This document shows positions 47,267 to 59,224 of a stretch of DNA of 64,000 bases, piece by piece. Origin of the DNA: Aquanectria penicillioides (lineage: Eukaryota > Ascomycota > Sordariomycetes > Hypocreales > Nectriaceae); assembly GCA_003415625.1 (NCBI GenBank), contig PYIU01000005.1:1059001-1123000 (forward strand). The letters are read 5' to 3'. Positions within the stretch are counted from its first letter, which is position 1, and every line of letters begins with the position of its first letter. A model generated the notes under the pieces. The model was not told where the DNA came from. It did not search any database and saw nothing but the letters and a program-made list of their open reading frames with translations. The position numbers and the translations under genes are program-made.

Positions 47267-50200
47267 CTAAGAAATTCTAGTTCTCTTTTCTACTTCACCC
47301 ACCTTCAGAACTTTTTCTTCTTTTCCTTTCCTCACCACCCCCCTCGTTCAACAAATCGCCATTCGAAGCTTACACACAGAGACACTGCTTTGCAGCGTCT
47401 CCCCTCCAAGCTTTGGGAGAAAGTCCCCGGACGTCTCATTACGAGAATGCGGAAACGCGCCGCCATAAAAGCACTGCGGCTGACCTCCGCGCCTAGGCCC
47501 TCTCCTTGCGCCGGCCCTGTCTACCGTTTTATACTCGCAACCAATCCAGCCCGAAGAGTCTCTTCTCGCCCCCGGACCCCTTGGATGAAGATATGAGTCC
47601 GAGCCGGTGGGATGCGAAGGTCCGATCAAACTGGTGCGCGCGTGAGGGGAGGTAGACAGACGCCTGGTGTCTCGTGGGTTTGGTATCGGGCGCAGAGGAT
47701 TTGTTGTCAAGGTCGATAGGTATGCGATTGCTCAGCGCAAGCTGAGTTACCCAATGGGGCTCATTCTTGACGCGAGGGGGCCTCGTCGTCGTTTTCAAGC
47801 GATGGTTCCCTCTTTTTACACTCTAAACTTCGTTGGAAGTCCCCCGAGAGAACCTGAACCTGGATCGAGCTGAGGTTGAAGTTCATAATGATGATGACCA
47901 ATATTAGAGTCAAGCACTGAGGCTGGAAAATCCTGCCAATGCGGACCACCAAACATTATGTCAACTGAAGAACTTCAACCCTGCTCATTTCTTGTTTTGC
48001 GTAGTAGATACATTAGATGTGCCCTTGCGTGACCAGTCGATAGCACAGCCTGCCCGACGGCAGGCGATACTCGTCAGGCTGCCATGATTCCCAAGTGAAC
48101 CCAAGTTAGACGGCGGTCTATGCTGTCGGGTCTAAGCGCTCTCGACCATCTGTTGTTGCTCTGCCATGTTCTTCAAGCTTGCAGCAACGGTGTTGCGTGA
48201 ACAAGAAATTCTAGTTACAGTACACACTAGCCCCACCCAAGTATTGGTTAGAGGTGGTGCATCCTCAACCTGGCAAGACTTTCTGAACTCTGGCTTGGGT
48301 ACGGTTTGTTTCCAGCTCAATACAAAGCCATCGTAGCCAGTGCCTAGGAGGAACATTGTGATATCTTTTGAACCTCTCAGGTCGTGCTGTCATGTGGAAT
48401 ATCCCCCGCGACCTAAAGACCAAACACATGACAGTGACAAATACTTGATCCAAGCATTGAGGATGGCAAACCACACAAAGGGTCATTCCCGTAACGCTCT
48501 CGTCTTATGCCTTTTATTCTGTCAACATGGGCCACCTTGAGATGAACGCATGACACTGCACACCTGGGGGTTTGAATGGCTTGGAGTCATCCTCTCTCGT
48601 CATTATGTCAGGCTTTCATGTTGGTTTCGGTCCAGTTCCTTCATGAACATGCTGTGCGCCGATAAGTCGATAAAGCAAATGTCAATGCGAAACTCGAGAG
48701 GATCATCCCAACTATAGCTTACGCGCTAGGGCGGGATCTAGTTCTCCGCACCCCAAACATTCGTAGTAGTTGATTCCATCAAATCAGAACTCATTATCAG
48801 AGTCGTGGGAGGTTTACAGGCCCTAAGAAACCTCGACACATGAAACTCGATGGGAAGTGTTATTCTTTTCCGATGGGTTCATCAAGCATACATGCACAGC
48901 CATGTTAACTTCGATGAAGAACAAGTGAGACAAGTTTTGTTACAATGTTGAAAGACTATCTACGGATTTCTTCCTCGCCGCTAGATGGGGTTTTTTGAGT
49001 TCGTCACAAGTTTCACACATGACACAGCTGTGGCTAGGACTTGATTATTAGGCATGGATTCGTGTGTGAACACTTGCTTTCATCACATCGTCTCCACATA
49101 CATGATCCTCACCCAGCCTCGTAGGCTAAATACATACTCATTATGCAATAGTGTTGCTGCAGGAGAGTTATCGAATGATGGAAATAAATGGGAGCATCCC
49201 GGTGGAAGCATTAGATTCCGGGATGTACTCGAATCATCGGTCCTTTCCCGGCCACCTAACGCGAGGAGGGCATCTTCGGGCCAGGGAGGGCCATTTTCGA
49301 TGCGTCAAGTCTTCACACGGTCGCATTACCGTGAGCTCAATTGGGAATACGATGGATCGGATCCGCACATGGGGGAGTGAAGGCTATGCAAGCAAGAGCC
49401 ATTCAAACACAGGCCCAACAGTCCGGGACGAGGGCACCACTAGGGACTCGTGCTAGAATCGCCGAGCCCATCGCCGAGGCCAGCGCCAAGCGATCTTGTC
49501 AGAGGATTCATCGTCTGCGTATTTGAAGGAATTCGAGCGGCAACGGCCCGACTAATAAGTGGATGGAGAGTTGACAGACAGGGGTAGCGGACCTGAAGAC
49601 CGCGTGGAGGGTACCACAAACGGCGTGGCTGGTCTCTTGGAAGAATCTCACAACGTGTGTATGTATGTGCCATCCAGGTTTGGACAGGGACCCCATGTAT
49701 CAGGTGGACAGGAAACGTCTTGGATTCCGTCACGAACTCTATCCGGCTGGAAGGTTCCTACAGAGGGATAAAGGGTCCTGGTTCCATGGGTGCGTCTCTC
49801 CATGCAGGGCTGGGATGCCAGCGATGGGTACCTACTTTGATGGGGACACAGCCTACTGATAGTTTATCTAACATTTTGCCCTGATTTTAAAAGGTAGACG
49901 CGTGCAAAGCGCTGGGAACTTTCGGTTCGATACGGATACCGTACATACATGCCTATCGTGGAGGGCCCGGCCTCGACGGCTGCCCTCCGGCCGAGCAGGC
50001 CGGGAGCACCGCACAGGCCAGGGTCACATCGTCGAGGGAAGGATAGAAACACAGAAAAGGGCACAGCGCAGCACGTTATAGGGCAGCGCAAAGACCTTTT
50101 GGCGACTCTTGCTCTTCCTCTTCCCCCTTCGTCGCTTACCCACCTTCCCCGCGATCTGAATCCGGACGAGGTCCGCGAGGTTGCATCCAGGGCTTGCGAC

Positions 50201-50595
50201 CAGGAGGCTTCCCGTGGCGATGGAGGTGGGTGCCCGGAAGGGTGTAGGGCTGTCGGTGGAGATTGGCCCGAGCGAGCAGAGTGCTGGTTGGACGTGTAGG
50301 GGGTTTTGGGCTTCCGGAAGACTTACAGTATCCGTATCCGGTATATGTAGGGCCATGATCTGATGCGGGGAGTCGGTGGACGGTGGACGACATCCATGCA
50401 CGTGGATGAAGCAGAGGGACTAGTTTGGGGTTTTGGCGAGCGAGGGTTCGAGAGCGAAAGCGAACCTGGGACGTCCAAGGGCCCAGGGGGTAACGTCTGT
50501 TGGGAAAACAAACCGGATTTGTCTAGGAGCCATCTGTCATCTCGTCTGCTGAGCACCTTTTCGTGTTTCCTTTTTCCAGGTTGGGAGATGCGTGC

Positions 50596-50596
<1 letters not shown>

Positions 50597-50630
<34 letters not shown>
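50597..50630. repeat. (AG)17 dinucleotide repeat
   Basis: Perfect AG run in non-coding sequence. Confidence 0.95.
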
Positions 50631-50633
<3 letters not shown>

Positions 50634-52231
50634 CGATACTGGTCCATCTGATGCTCACTGCAAACAGGTACCGGTCCTGGGCTCGGTCCTGGGCTCGGGT
50701 AATCAAGGATGTCGTCAACATAGGATGTGTCCGGTGCGCATCGAACACGAGAATTGCGCATAACAACAATAGCTCGCCACGACGCGACTCGCTGTAAATG
50801 AACAGCCGTAAGATGAAAACTTACCTATCCCATTCCCTCTCTGCCAATTAACCCACCGGCCCCCCTCCAAAAGCAACGCCCATCGAGAAGTCGGGCAGCC
50901 AACCAGGATTGCCACCGTCAACTTGGTCATGTCTCTTCACCTTCCCCAGCGTCTGTGCCACCTCCTCACAGGCTCGCAGGGCCTCCCAGAACCTCCATCA
51001 CACAAGGTTTGCCACCCTCCCAGGCACCGTTGAAGCCCCATAGGCCCCTGCCCCCGGCGCCGCTGCACGCTGTAACAGCCTACCGCAAGCCGGCAGCACC
51101 CTCCTGGAGCCCTCCTGGAGCCCTGCTGGAGCCCTGCTGGACCCGGACTGGAGCTTGCGGGCAGCGCTACAACGGCGCCCCAACAGTCCGGTCCGGCGCC
51201 ACACTCTACTCCTCTGGGCGAATGGCGCCGCGCAATTCGCCCACCTCCATCCACCTCCATGGACGAAGTCTCCCCTCCCCCAGACTATTAGCAAATTGGG
51301 ATTGCTGCACCCGTCCCAATCGAGGCCCTTGTCGCACACTCGCACACGACGCCCTCTTCCTTCTTCTTGCACCACCTTGTGACGACGCTCGCGATTCGGG
51401 AGAGAGGGGGCCGCCACTTGCGAATACAGCTCTGGGGGCGGGAAGACGGCCGCAGTTGTGGCCGCCCCCTGGGATTGCCTGGACGCTTGGCCGTCACAAC
51501 GTGGAGACAGGGTCCCCTTGGTCCCTTGTTGGTGCCGGTGTGCTATGACTGACTCTGGCTCTCGCTCTTCCGTCCTTTTACTTTGCGCTTGGACTTTGCG
51601 AAAAAAAGGCCTCGAGCGGGACACGGGACGCCCCCCGTCACCGTCGCACCGTCACGACTGAAAGCTTGGTTGGTGGGACGGCTTCTCCCTCTAGGCCTTG
51701 TAGGCCTTGGCTCTTCAGCCCATGGGCCTCTTGGGCCCCATCATAGGCGGTGACGGTGTGACGGCGGCGTTGCGGATGGATGAATCGAAAGGACGGGACG
51801 CAGGGAGCCATGTTGTCTGCCATGGAGAGATGGGATGTCCCTGCTGCCCCTCCATCCCCAAGCGTCTGTGGGTGTGAGTGTGAGCGACGAAACGGGGTTC
51901 ATGTACAGCGGGTTTTGCCATCTGCATGAGCAGATGTTAGCCACCTTTTTTCCTTCTTCTTTCCTTCTTCGATTTCACTTTGATTGCAACCGTGCTTTGT
52001 TTGTTCCTCATCACTCACGACCGTGGCTCTTTGGATCCTCACATTTGCCTCCGACTGCATCTTGTTCGTTGCGTAGGCCTCTCCAAACTTGCCCCCCCTC
52101 CCCCCCCCAACAACGCCTCTCCCATCATATCAATACCTCAGAGCCAGTCGTCGCTTCGAAATCGAGCCAACGTATCGTGTCCCAACATTAAATCTCGTCC
52201 CTGGTATTCGTCGCCGCCGTATTAAACGTTC

Positions 52232-52767
52232 ATGATGAACATCGCCCTTTCAACCCGCTGGCTCTTCCTCTTCGCCGCGACACTCCTCTACGTCACCGGT
52301 GTCTTTGCAGCAAATGCTTCAGATATTGTGGCAATCCAGCAAAAGCTACCCAAGTGTGTCGGTAACTGTCTAGCTCTTGGGGCAAAGCAGAACAACTGCA
52401 CTGCGTTGGACATCGAGTGTCAGTGCGAGCACCTCGAGGGCATCATCCATACAACATCGCCCTGTCTTGTCAAGGCCGGCTGCAAGCTCAATGATATCTC
52501 TGGTATGCTCGCCCTAATTTCCTTGTCTCTCGTGATTTCTCATCAGGCATACATGTCTCGGCTTCCTAGACATATTTCTCATGGCTAACCTACCGCTCAG
52601 ACACAGCGTTGCTCGTCGCCAATATCTGCTCCACCCAGATCGCGAACCTGACCACCAGCGCAAGCGCAACAGCGACGGCAACTACCGGCGGAGCGATCCA
52701 TCTCGCCCAAAACATGGTGTGGTCCGGAGGCGCAGCTGCAATGGCAATTGCTCTCGCCATTCTGTAA
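52232..52767 (+). CDS. CFEM-domain GPI-anchored cell-surface protein
   Basis: 145 aa in two exons (52232-52502, 52601-52767; intron GTATGC...CTCAG). A signal peptide of about 26 residues (RWLFLFAATLLYVTGVFA) is followed by a CFEM domain with all eight cysteines. They are KCVGNC, NNC, ECQC, SPC, KAGC and NIC, with the characteristic LDIECQCEH carrying the Asp that can ligand heme iron. A Thr/Ser/Ala-rich linker (TTSASATATATTGG) and a hydrophobic tail (AAAMAIALAIL) ending at the stop fit a GPI-attachment signal. CFEM proteins act in heme/iron acquisition, wall stability, adhesion or host interaction; which applies here is not readable. A second ATG directly follows the first (52235) and could equally be used. 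The gene is convergent with the THEM6-like gene. Confidence 0.92.
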
Positions 52768-53182
52768 TCGATCGATCGAGTAACAAGCCGGGGCCGGGCG
52801 GAAATGAAATTGGAAAACGGGTGTTTGCATCGCGAGGCGTCATATATCAGGGCATGGGGCGTTTTCGGATAATTTCTTTTCGGTGGCATATACTTTTGGG
52901 AGCGCGTTCCCGCGTAATGGTAAAATTTAAGATAATGACGTACGATCTTTAATCCACATATCTATTTGCACATCATAAGCATATTCTACAGCGTCGAATT
53001 ATCATACCTGGCTTGTCGGAGACCAACAAGCCCCGATTAATATCCTGAGGTTTCCTGCCTCCCTTACCGGTTTTCAAACGCCATCCATCCATGCCAGCAT
53101 TATCTATGTCAGCTCTATTCCCCACCTTCCCTTCAGCGCCGTTTTTTCTCCCTCCTTGATCCTGTACTTCTTCTCTGGTTGT
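52768..53182. other. Convergent 3' spacer
   Basis: About 415 bp, AT-richer than its flanks, shared by the 3' ends of the CFEM and THEM6-like genes. No gene was seen. Confidence 0.55.
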
Positions 53183-54262
53183 TTAAGCTCCGAATTTGGC
53201 AATGGCTCCGTTGTTTCCGCCATCAAAAACATCATGCAGCCGGTCCAGCTCCTGGAGATTGTTGGCCATCTTAATTCCCTGTCGTCGCTGTGCCTCAACG
53301 CGACGCCAGTCCCACTCGCCCTCAACAGACAGATCGACGTCGGAGAGGTCAACGGAGAGGTCACCAACTTGCTCCTCGCCGCTGATCCAACCACCAGGGC
53401 GCTCAGGCAGTAGGTTTGAATCGCCTCCAAGGACATAGGCAGGGTGAATAGTGAGGCGGCCGATCTTAAAAACGTACTTGCTAACGGCGGTAGCGTAAAT
53501 CTTCTTCTCCCAGCCGCCGGTAGGGTCCTGGGGTCCACGCTTGCGCATGTTAGTGAATTTCGGGTCGAGCCACTTGGTTGGCCGCGCAGTGCCCTTGGGA
53601 ACGTAGTGAGTGACAATGTAGAGCCACTTTCGGTCCCAGGACAACACTCGGCTCCACATCTCGAAGCCCTGGTAGGCGGGGATCTCGCGCTTGAAGCTGC
53701 ATTCGACAGCGCCGAGCATGACGCCGATGGGGCCCTTGGCAGGCTTTCCGGTCTTGGGGTCCATGACGATCTTGGTCTCGGCGTTGCGCGAAAGAGCCAT
53801 CGTCGAGGCACGGCAAAGGTACGAAACAAGGTGGGTTCTCGCAACATCGAGGTCCGCGAAGTAGGTCGAGTTGGACTTGTGGAGGTTGTAGTCGATCTCG
53901 AGGAGTGGCGCATGCGAGGGCGTGATCATGGGCTTGAAGAGAGCGTTGGGGCCGAGCACTGGAGCCTTGCGAAGCCACATATGGTAGAGCATGGCAGACC
54001 AGACGCGATACTAGATACCATGTTAGCTTCGATGCAAAGGTGACTTTCGGGAGTTGTAGCATACAGTCCAGGCAAACGGCATGTTCTTCCAGTTAAACAC
54101 CACAAACAAAAGCAGCGCGATCCGGGAGGTCCGGCCGGGGCCCGTCACGAAGTTCTGCACAAGATTAACCCAGTTGACTTGCCAAGCGGCATATCCAGCT
54201 GAGCCCAAGGCGACTGGCATAATGCCAGCCAACAGGGCGAACTTTGATACTGAGGACGCCAT
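53183..54262 (-). CDS. THEM6-like thioesterase-superfamily protein
   Basis: 341 aa; exon 1 54262-54065, exon 2 54010-53183, phase 0. An N-terminal membrane segment (FALLAGIMPVALGSAGYAAW) and a second hydrophobic stretch (IALLLFVVFNW) precede a hotdog-fold domain. Its hallmark is EIDYNLHKSNSTYFADLDVA followed by RTHLV, equivalent to the DLDxxxHMNNxxYL segment of THEM6/4HBT proteins. Later blocks are PIGVMLGAVECSFKREIPAY, FEMWSRVLSWDRKWLYIVTH and ATAVSKYVFKIGRLTIHPAY. Fungal relatives are often labelled capsule polysaccharide biosynthesis proteins, a label not supported by the fold. An acyl-CoA thioesterase role is inferred. Position 7 of the motif is Lys-Ser-Asn rather than Met-Asn-Asn, so activity is uncertain. 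Probably a membrane-anchored ER protein. Confidence 0.82.
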
Positions 54263-55389
54263 TTTTGGGGAAGTTGGTTAACAGTACGAGTATTCCCACT
54301 CGTGTGCAACGCTCGACTCGACCTGAGCCAGGCGTGGGCTCAAGATAAGGCTAGCTTGGAGGGGAGCTCGGAAGCAGAAGGCCAAGGAGGAGGACGGTGA
54401 TGAAGGGAGTGGAATGCGCCGAGGATGGTGCAGAGGATGAGCTTATATAGCACCCCAAGTCGAAAGGATGACGCAAGGCTCGCAAAACGGCAAACTTACG
54501 TAGCGCGCCCGAAGATGTAAGTGGGAATTGAGTCAAGGAAAGAGAGAGAGAGACCAAGGATAAAAGAATGTAGGGGGGGCACCGATGACAAGGGTTGCGC
54601 AGTTGCGAGCCAGCTCCTTTGTCGAGCGCGCAACCAAAACCGCTCCTTATCGAGCCTCGGCTCAGCCTTATCAGTGGGGGGTCTGCTGGAGTGTTATTGG
54701 AGCAGGCGAATTGTTGGGAGGCTCGGCGGACGGGATGGCCGGAGCTTTATAATTCTTATCGTAGAATAATTGAATTTTTAAAATTTTTCTTTTCTGTTCT
54801 TGGTTGCCAAAGGAGCTCTTCAAAGTTTAAATTTTCGTGTGCCAAGTTCTGGAAGGATGTGGGAATCGAAAGCTCGGCGATGAATGCTGTTCTTGGCTGG
54901 TTTGCCCGTAGCCTCGCCGATTCAACGATTCATGCACAGGACCAGGGTGGTGGCTCCATCTGCACACCACCTCGCCTACAGATCGTGTAGTTGAATTCCC
55001 ATCACAGATGGTAGTATCCGGGGAGTTTTTTTGTTGTCGAATTCTTCAAAATCCATGGACGCACGTTGTTCTTGGCAGAAAAAGTCAATTGCCTGATTGA
55101 GGCTGAAATATAAATAGCATAAGCCCTAGTTCGATCGACCCTTGATTAGGTCTCACATTATCCGTACAAGCCAAGCCACCCATCCATGCCTGTGAATGGC
55201 CATTCGTCATGATGGCACACTAATCTTAGCCACCACCTGCGAGTATCCGTAAGTGGATTCCAGTTCTAGCAGGTAGTATATGCATGATGATTGTTCATGG
55301 TATTTTGAAAGAGGACTATGGTGAATGTAAGGCTGCTTTTTACAGTGCTTTCTAGTGAATAAAATAACTCGGGATTACAGAAAATTTTT
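54263..55389. other. Intergenic, 1.1 kb
   Basis: Promoter of the THEM6-like gene (-) on the left and the 3' side of the amino acid permease on the right. No gene was recognised. The short open frames near 54351-54990 have no protein character. Confidence 0.55.
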
Positions 55390-57146
55390 CTAGTCCGTGT
55401 CCAACAAGCGATCCGTCTGCAAGTCCATCTCAAGCGGTGTCACTCGCGAGGGCTTCACCCATAGCTTGTAAAAGAGGATGTTGCCCAAGTACAAGACCAC
55501 TCCGATGTATGAAGTTACAAAAGTCGAGGCTGTGAAGTGGGGCATAAAAGCGTTATAACCTGTTCAAACAATTAGCAAATGGGACTCACGAGAAGCAGCC
55601 GCGCTCACTCGACTCACCATTGAAAAAGACCAGTACTACCACGATAGCCAGTGAAATGTAGGATCCGTACGGCTGCAAGCTTCCCCTGTAGGGCATTGAG
55701 CTGCGAGGGATTCCTTGAGCTTTCATGCCTCTGATGAAGTGCACATATGTGACGAGGACGCTGACCCAGTTCAGGACGCCAAACACGGTAACCAGGCTGA
55801 CAAGGTATCCAAACACCTCTGACGAGCTCTTTGCCGCATTCATGTACGCAAGCGCAATGAATAGACTCGTGCAAATGACGCCGGCAAGAGGGACTCCGTT
55901 CTTAGTCGTCTTGCCGAATATCTTGGGCGCCTGGTGATCGCGTGCCAGCCCAAACAGGGTTCGCGATCCGATGTAAATGTCCGAGTTTGCTGCGCTCAGT
56001 ACAAATACCAAAAGACACCCATTGATAACATCTGGGAAGACTGGGATTCCGGCCAGTTGGACGGCGATGACAAAGGGGCTTGCACCGGCGCCCGTCTTCT
56101 TCTTGGTTCCTCCAATGAGTCTGTTGTTTGTGTAGGGAACGGCCATACCAAGGACCAAGGCGCCGATAACGTAGAAGAAGACGATTCGCCACAGCATTTG
56201 ACGAATTGCTTTCTTGACAGTCTTCTTCGGGTTTGGGGCCTCGCCAAACGCGACTCCCACCACCTCGGTGCCGGTGTAAGCAAAGCATGCCTGCAGCATG
56301 GCTGCCCACCAGCCCGGAAACCGACCAGTCGATCCACTGGCCAGGTAAGTCCCAAATGCACCAGGGTCTTTCCAGTACGCAAAACCGATCCTCGTGCCGC
56401 CCGGATGGCCGCCCATAGATATAACGAAGCAAGTTAGGATGAGCGTCACGATGACAAGCAATTTAACCGCAGACATCCAGAACTCAGCCTCGCCGAAAAA
56501 GGAAACATGAAGCAGCTATACTATGTTAGTGTACTGGAAATTATCCTATTGGCTAGAAAAGAATCCAGTTTGAAGACTTACATTGACCAGAATAATGACA
56601 ACTGCAAAGACTGTTACGAAAATCGCAACATTCAGGTCTGGCCGCCAGTATTGAATGATGATACCAGCGGCAGTGAGATTGTTAGGAAGTACAACAGCAT
56701 ATTTGAAAAAGTAGTTCCAGCCAGTCGCATAACTGCAAGCGATTAGCATCGTGTCATATCAACATGGCATGGGGGAGAGCGGCGTACCCCAGAGCCGGAT
56801 CCACAAAACGAGTCGCATATCCAGCAAAGCCTTTGTTCATGGGAAACATTGTAGCCATCTCGCCCAGAGCAGTCATGACGAAAAAGACGATGGCTCCCAC
56901 TATGCAGTATGCGATGAGGAGACTGGCAGGTCCTCCGCGGACGAGGCCTGTACCCGTGCCAATGATCAGCCCTGTACCAATGGCACCGGCAACGGCAATC
57001 ATTGATATATGGCGTTCCTTGAACTCTCGGCGAAGATTGTTCGTGTCATTGACGGTACCCTCTTCGGCCATCATGGTATGCTGCAGGCTAGACGAAGCCT
57101 GGTCAAATGCATCACCCCCCTTCAGATCCTTGTCGAGAAACCCCAT
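55390..57146 (-). CDS. Amino acid permease, APC superfamily (YAT/AAT type)
   Basis: 525 aa, proton-coupled plasma-membrane amino acid transporter. Exons: 57146-56788, 56732-56582, 56515-55618, 55559-55390; all phases agree. The cytosolic N-terminus ends in LRREFKERHISMIAVAGAIG then TGLIIGTG, the family signature at TM1. Further signatures are LGEMATMFPMNKGFAGYATRFVDPALGYATGWNY, given here as separate parts: EMATMFP in TM3 and GYATGWNYFFKYA across the first intron. Later ones are YTGTEVVGVAFGEAPNPKK in TM6 and SAANSDIYIGSRTLFGLARD at TM8. Around 12 hydrophobic segments are visible. The specific substrate cannot be read. It is divergent from the class V PLP enzyme, sharing a 767 bp promoter region, and next to a Zn2Cys6 regulator, which suggests uptake of the substrate that enzyme uses. 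Confidence 0.93.
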
Positions 57147-57913
57147 TTTGGAAAAAGAGAAGCAGGAGTTTTCTTGTCAATGCTGGCAATGGGCATTGGC
57201 AGTTGTGACGATGGCCACCATCACCTTTATAGAAAATCCAGGGAGGCAATTAGCTGGCGCCTTGGAACCAGAGTCATCCTCTATCTGTCTATCTTTGTAT
57301 CAGCCAGGGCAAGACTGCAACGCCTTCTCCTATCAAAGCATCCTAGGCCTGGCTCGTTATCATGGCCTGCTGATACTAGCGGCGACATTTTGCCGGGGGG
57401 TCGCTTTGCGGGGAAGGCCGATAACCTGCCACATTGGTTGACCCGAAGAGTCGTGCGCACGATTTTAGACGAAGCTACAGCTCCACATGGAGGTCCAACT
57501 CCGTGGCTTCAACGCCGACCAACGCAGCCTAGTCTGAAGCTCGGGGTTGATAATAGGCATCCCGGCTCCATTCTATCGAGGATTCGATGCGGATTTGGAC
57601 CTCCATCCCCGCGTTTAAGCTGCACTTTGCCGCATCCGTTACCTTGGCTGACTATCGTATGTGGACAACGGCACGGAGTTGGAACTCCACATTGTCAATG
57701 ATTGGATATCCAAGCCTCAGGGGCTCATGTGTTGTGCATTTGGGAATGGAGCGATTGCACAACGCCCCGAACACTCTACAGCCGAAGTCGCTCAAGACCA
57801 TAGTTGATCTGAGAGCATAAATTTGCCCGTGAACCCATGTCCAAGTACATTGTTTCCTCCCTAGGCAAGTTCCTTCGACAACAAGAAGAAGCATTCCCCT
57901 AGTCATATCCACA
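57147..57913. promoter_or_regulatory. Bidirectional promoter region, permease (-) / PLP enzyme (+)
   Basis: 767 bp between divergent starts at 57146 and 57914. Candidate CGG triplets for a Zn2Cys6 regulator are present, but no clear paired site was assigned. No ORF with protein character was seen in it. Confidence 0.5.
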
Positions 57914-59173
57914 ATGCCTGCCACTTACATCCAATCCAACGGGGACTCTGAGACTTCAGGGTCCCCCAAAGCCAACTCCAACTTCTCCCTTTTCCGACGG
58001 TTGGTTCCTCTGGTCAGTGATGAAGGCAGGACCTTCCTCAATGCATCATTCGCTCCCCCTTCAAACCTTATTGTCAATGAGGCCATCAACAAATACCTGG
58101 CTGATGGGCTCTACGACGAGCTCCCCAAGCCAACATGGCAGGCTGCCACAGAGGAGACTCGAAAGCTAGTCGGGAGATATATCAACGCCGATGCCTCCAC
58201 TATTGCGTTTACACGCGATACTACCGAAGCTCTTAACGCTTTCATCCGCGGCGTCAAGTTCCAGCCCGGTGACAACGTCGTCCTCCTGGACAGCGAGCAC
58301 CCCAACCATGCCTATGCTTGGATGGCGCTCCGCGAATTCGGTCTAGAGGTGCGACTGGTCCCCACGATCCCAGAGGCCGAGAAGACTGGCAAGGTCACTG
58401 CCGCAAATGCTGCCACCTTTGCGCCCTTCGTCGACGACCGAACTCGCGCCATTGGCCTCAGTTCAGTCATGTTTCACAGCGGTCAGTTTAACGATGTCGC
58501 CGACATCTGCGCTGCCTTCCGACCCCGAGGAATCCACGTTGTCGTGGACGCAACTCAACAGGTCGGGTTTGCCCCTATTGACGTCCAAGCCCTGGGCGCC
58601 TCTGCGGTGGCATTCGGTATGCACAAGGGCCTCAACTGTCCCACTGGCCTGGCTGCTCTATACGTTGACACGAGTGTCATCAAAGAATCCAACCCCACTC
58701 CCCCTATTGTGGGATACGGCTCTGTTAGCAACGCGCGTGCTGACCTACTGGTGTCCTCTGACATTATCATCTATCATCCAACCGCTCGTCGTTACGAGCA
58801 CTTGAACGTGAGTTTGATCGCGATTGCTGCGGCAAAGGCATATCTCGAGTTTTACCTCAATACCCTGAACCCCGAAAATGTCACGGAGCATCTATTTAGC
58901 CTCGGAGATGAGTTGCGCCGAGAATGCAAGCGCTTGAATGTTTCTATCGTGGGGCCCGAGTCGCATCACCAGCATGCCCCTCACTTGTACATCCTTGATT
59001 TGCACGATCCTAAGTGGATGGAGCACTTCAAGGAGAACAGGGTCGTAGTTACGCCATACCGTCTCGGAGTCCGTGTTTCTTTTGGCTTTTATAACAACGT
59101 GGGGGATGTCGAAAAGCTTTCCAGGGTTCTCCAGTCTGGTCTAGAAAAGGGGCTTCCAGTCGGCAAGGTATAA
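57914..59173 (+). CDS. Class V PLP-dependent enzyme (cysteine desulfurase / isopenicillin N epimerase-like)
   Basis: Intronless, 419 aa, fold type I. PLP residues are recognisable: TRDTTEALNAF (phosphate/cofactor contacts near residues 100-110), His129/His132 in SEHPNHAYAW, the conserved VVDATQQVGFAPID with Asp212 and Gln215, and the Schiff-base Lys238 in AFGMHKGLNCPTG. The C-terminal domain holds RVSFGFYNNVGDVEKLSRVL. The best-matching architecture is the class V subgroup that includes Nfs-like desulfurases, selenocysteine lyase-like and isopenicillin N epimerase-like proteins. A catalytic loop Cys is not obvious, so true desulfurase activity is doubtful; lyase, epimerase or transaminase chemistry on an amino acid is possible. 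Its stop is only about 50 bp from the end of the convergent Zn2Cys6 gene. Confidence 0.9.
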   Translation: MPATYIQSNGDSETSGSPKANSNFSLFRRLVPLVSDEGRTFLNASFAPPSNLIVNEAINKYLADGLYDELPKPTWQAATEETRKLVGRYINADASTIAFTRDTTEALNAFIRGVKFQPGDNVVLLDSEHPNHAYAWMALREFGLEVRLVPTIPEAEKTGKVTAANAATFAPFVDDRTRAIGLSSVMFHSGQFNDVADICAAFRPRGIHVVVDATQQVGFAPIDVQALGASAVAFGMHKGLNCPTGLAALYVDTSVIKESNPTPPIVGYGSVSNARADLLVSSDIIIYHPTARRYEHLNVSLIAIAAAKAYLEFYLNTLNPENVTEHLFSLGDELRRECKRLNVSIVGPESHHQHAPHLYILDLHDPKWMEHFKENRVVVTPYRLGVRVSFGFYNNVGDVEKLSRVLQSGLEKGLPVGKV

Positions 59174-59224
59174 ATCAGAAAGAAAATAATATTTGTTGAT
59201 TCTCAGAATTGGGTGCACATACTC

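Larger units (their letters stand above)
46506..52231. other. Long intergenic region (5.7 kb)
   Basis: Divergent space between Rae1 (-) and the CFEM gene (+). It is mostly without genes. It includes a possible exon remnant at 47129-47266, an (AG)17 repeat at 50597-50630, a short GC-rich tandem repeat near 51100-51145, and GC-rich CFEM leader sequence from about 51900. Open frames near 50955-51548 are low-complexity and not supported as genes. Confidence 0.5.

Noticed and set aside
50955..51548. 197-codon plus-strand frame
   Set aside because: Pro/Arg/Leu-rich low-complexity translation over a short GC tandem repeat; the opposite strand is equally open.
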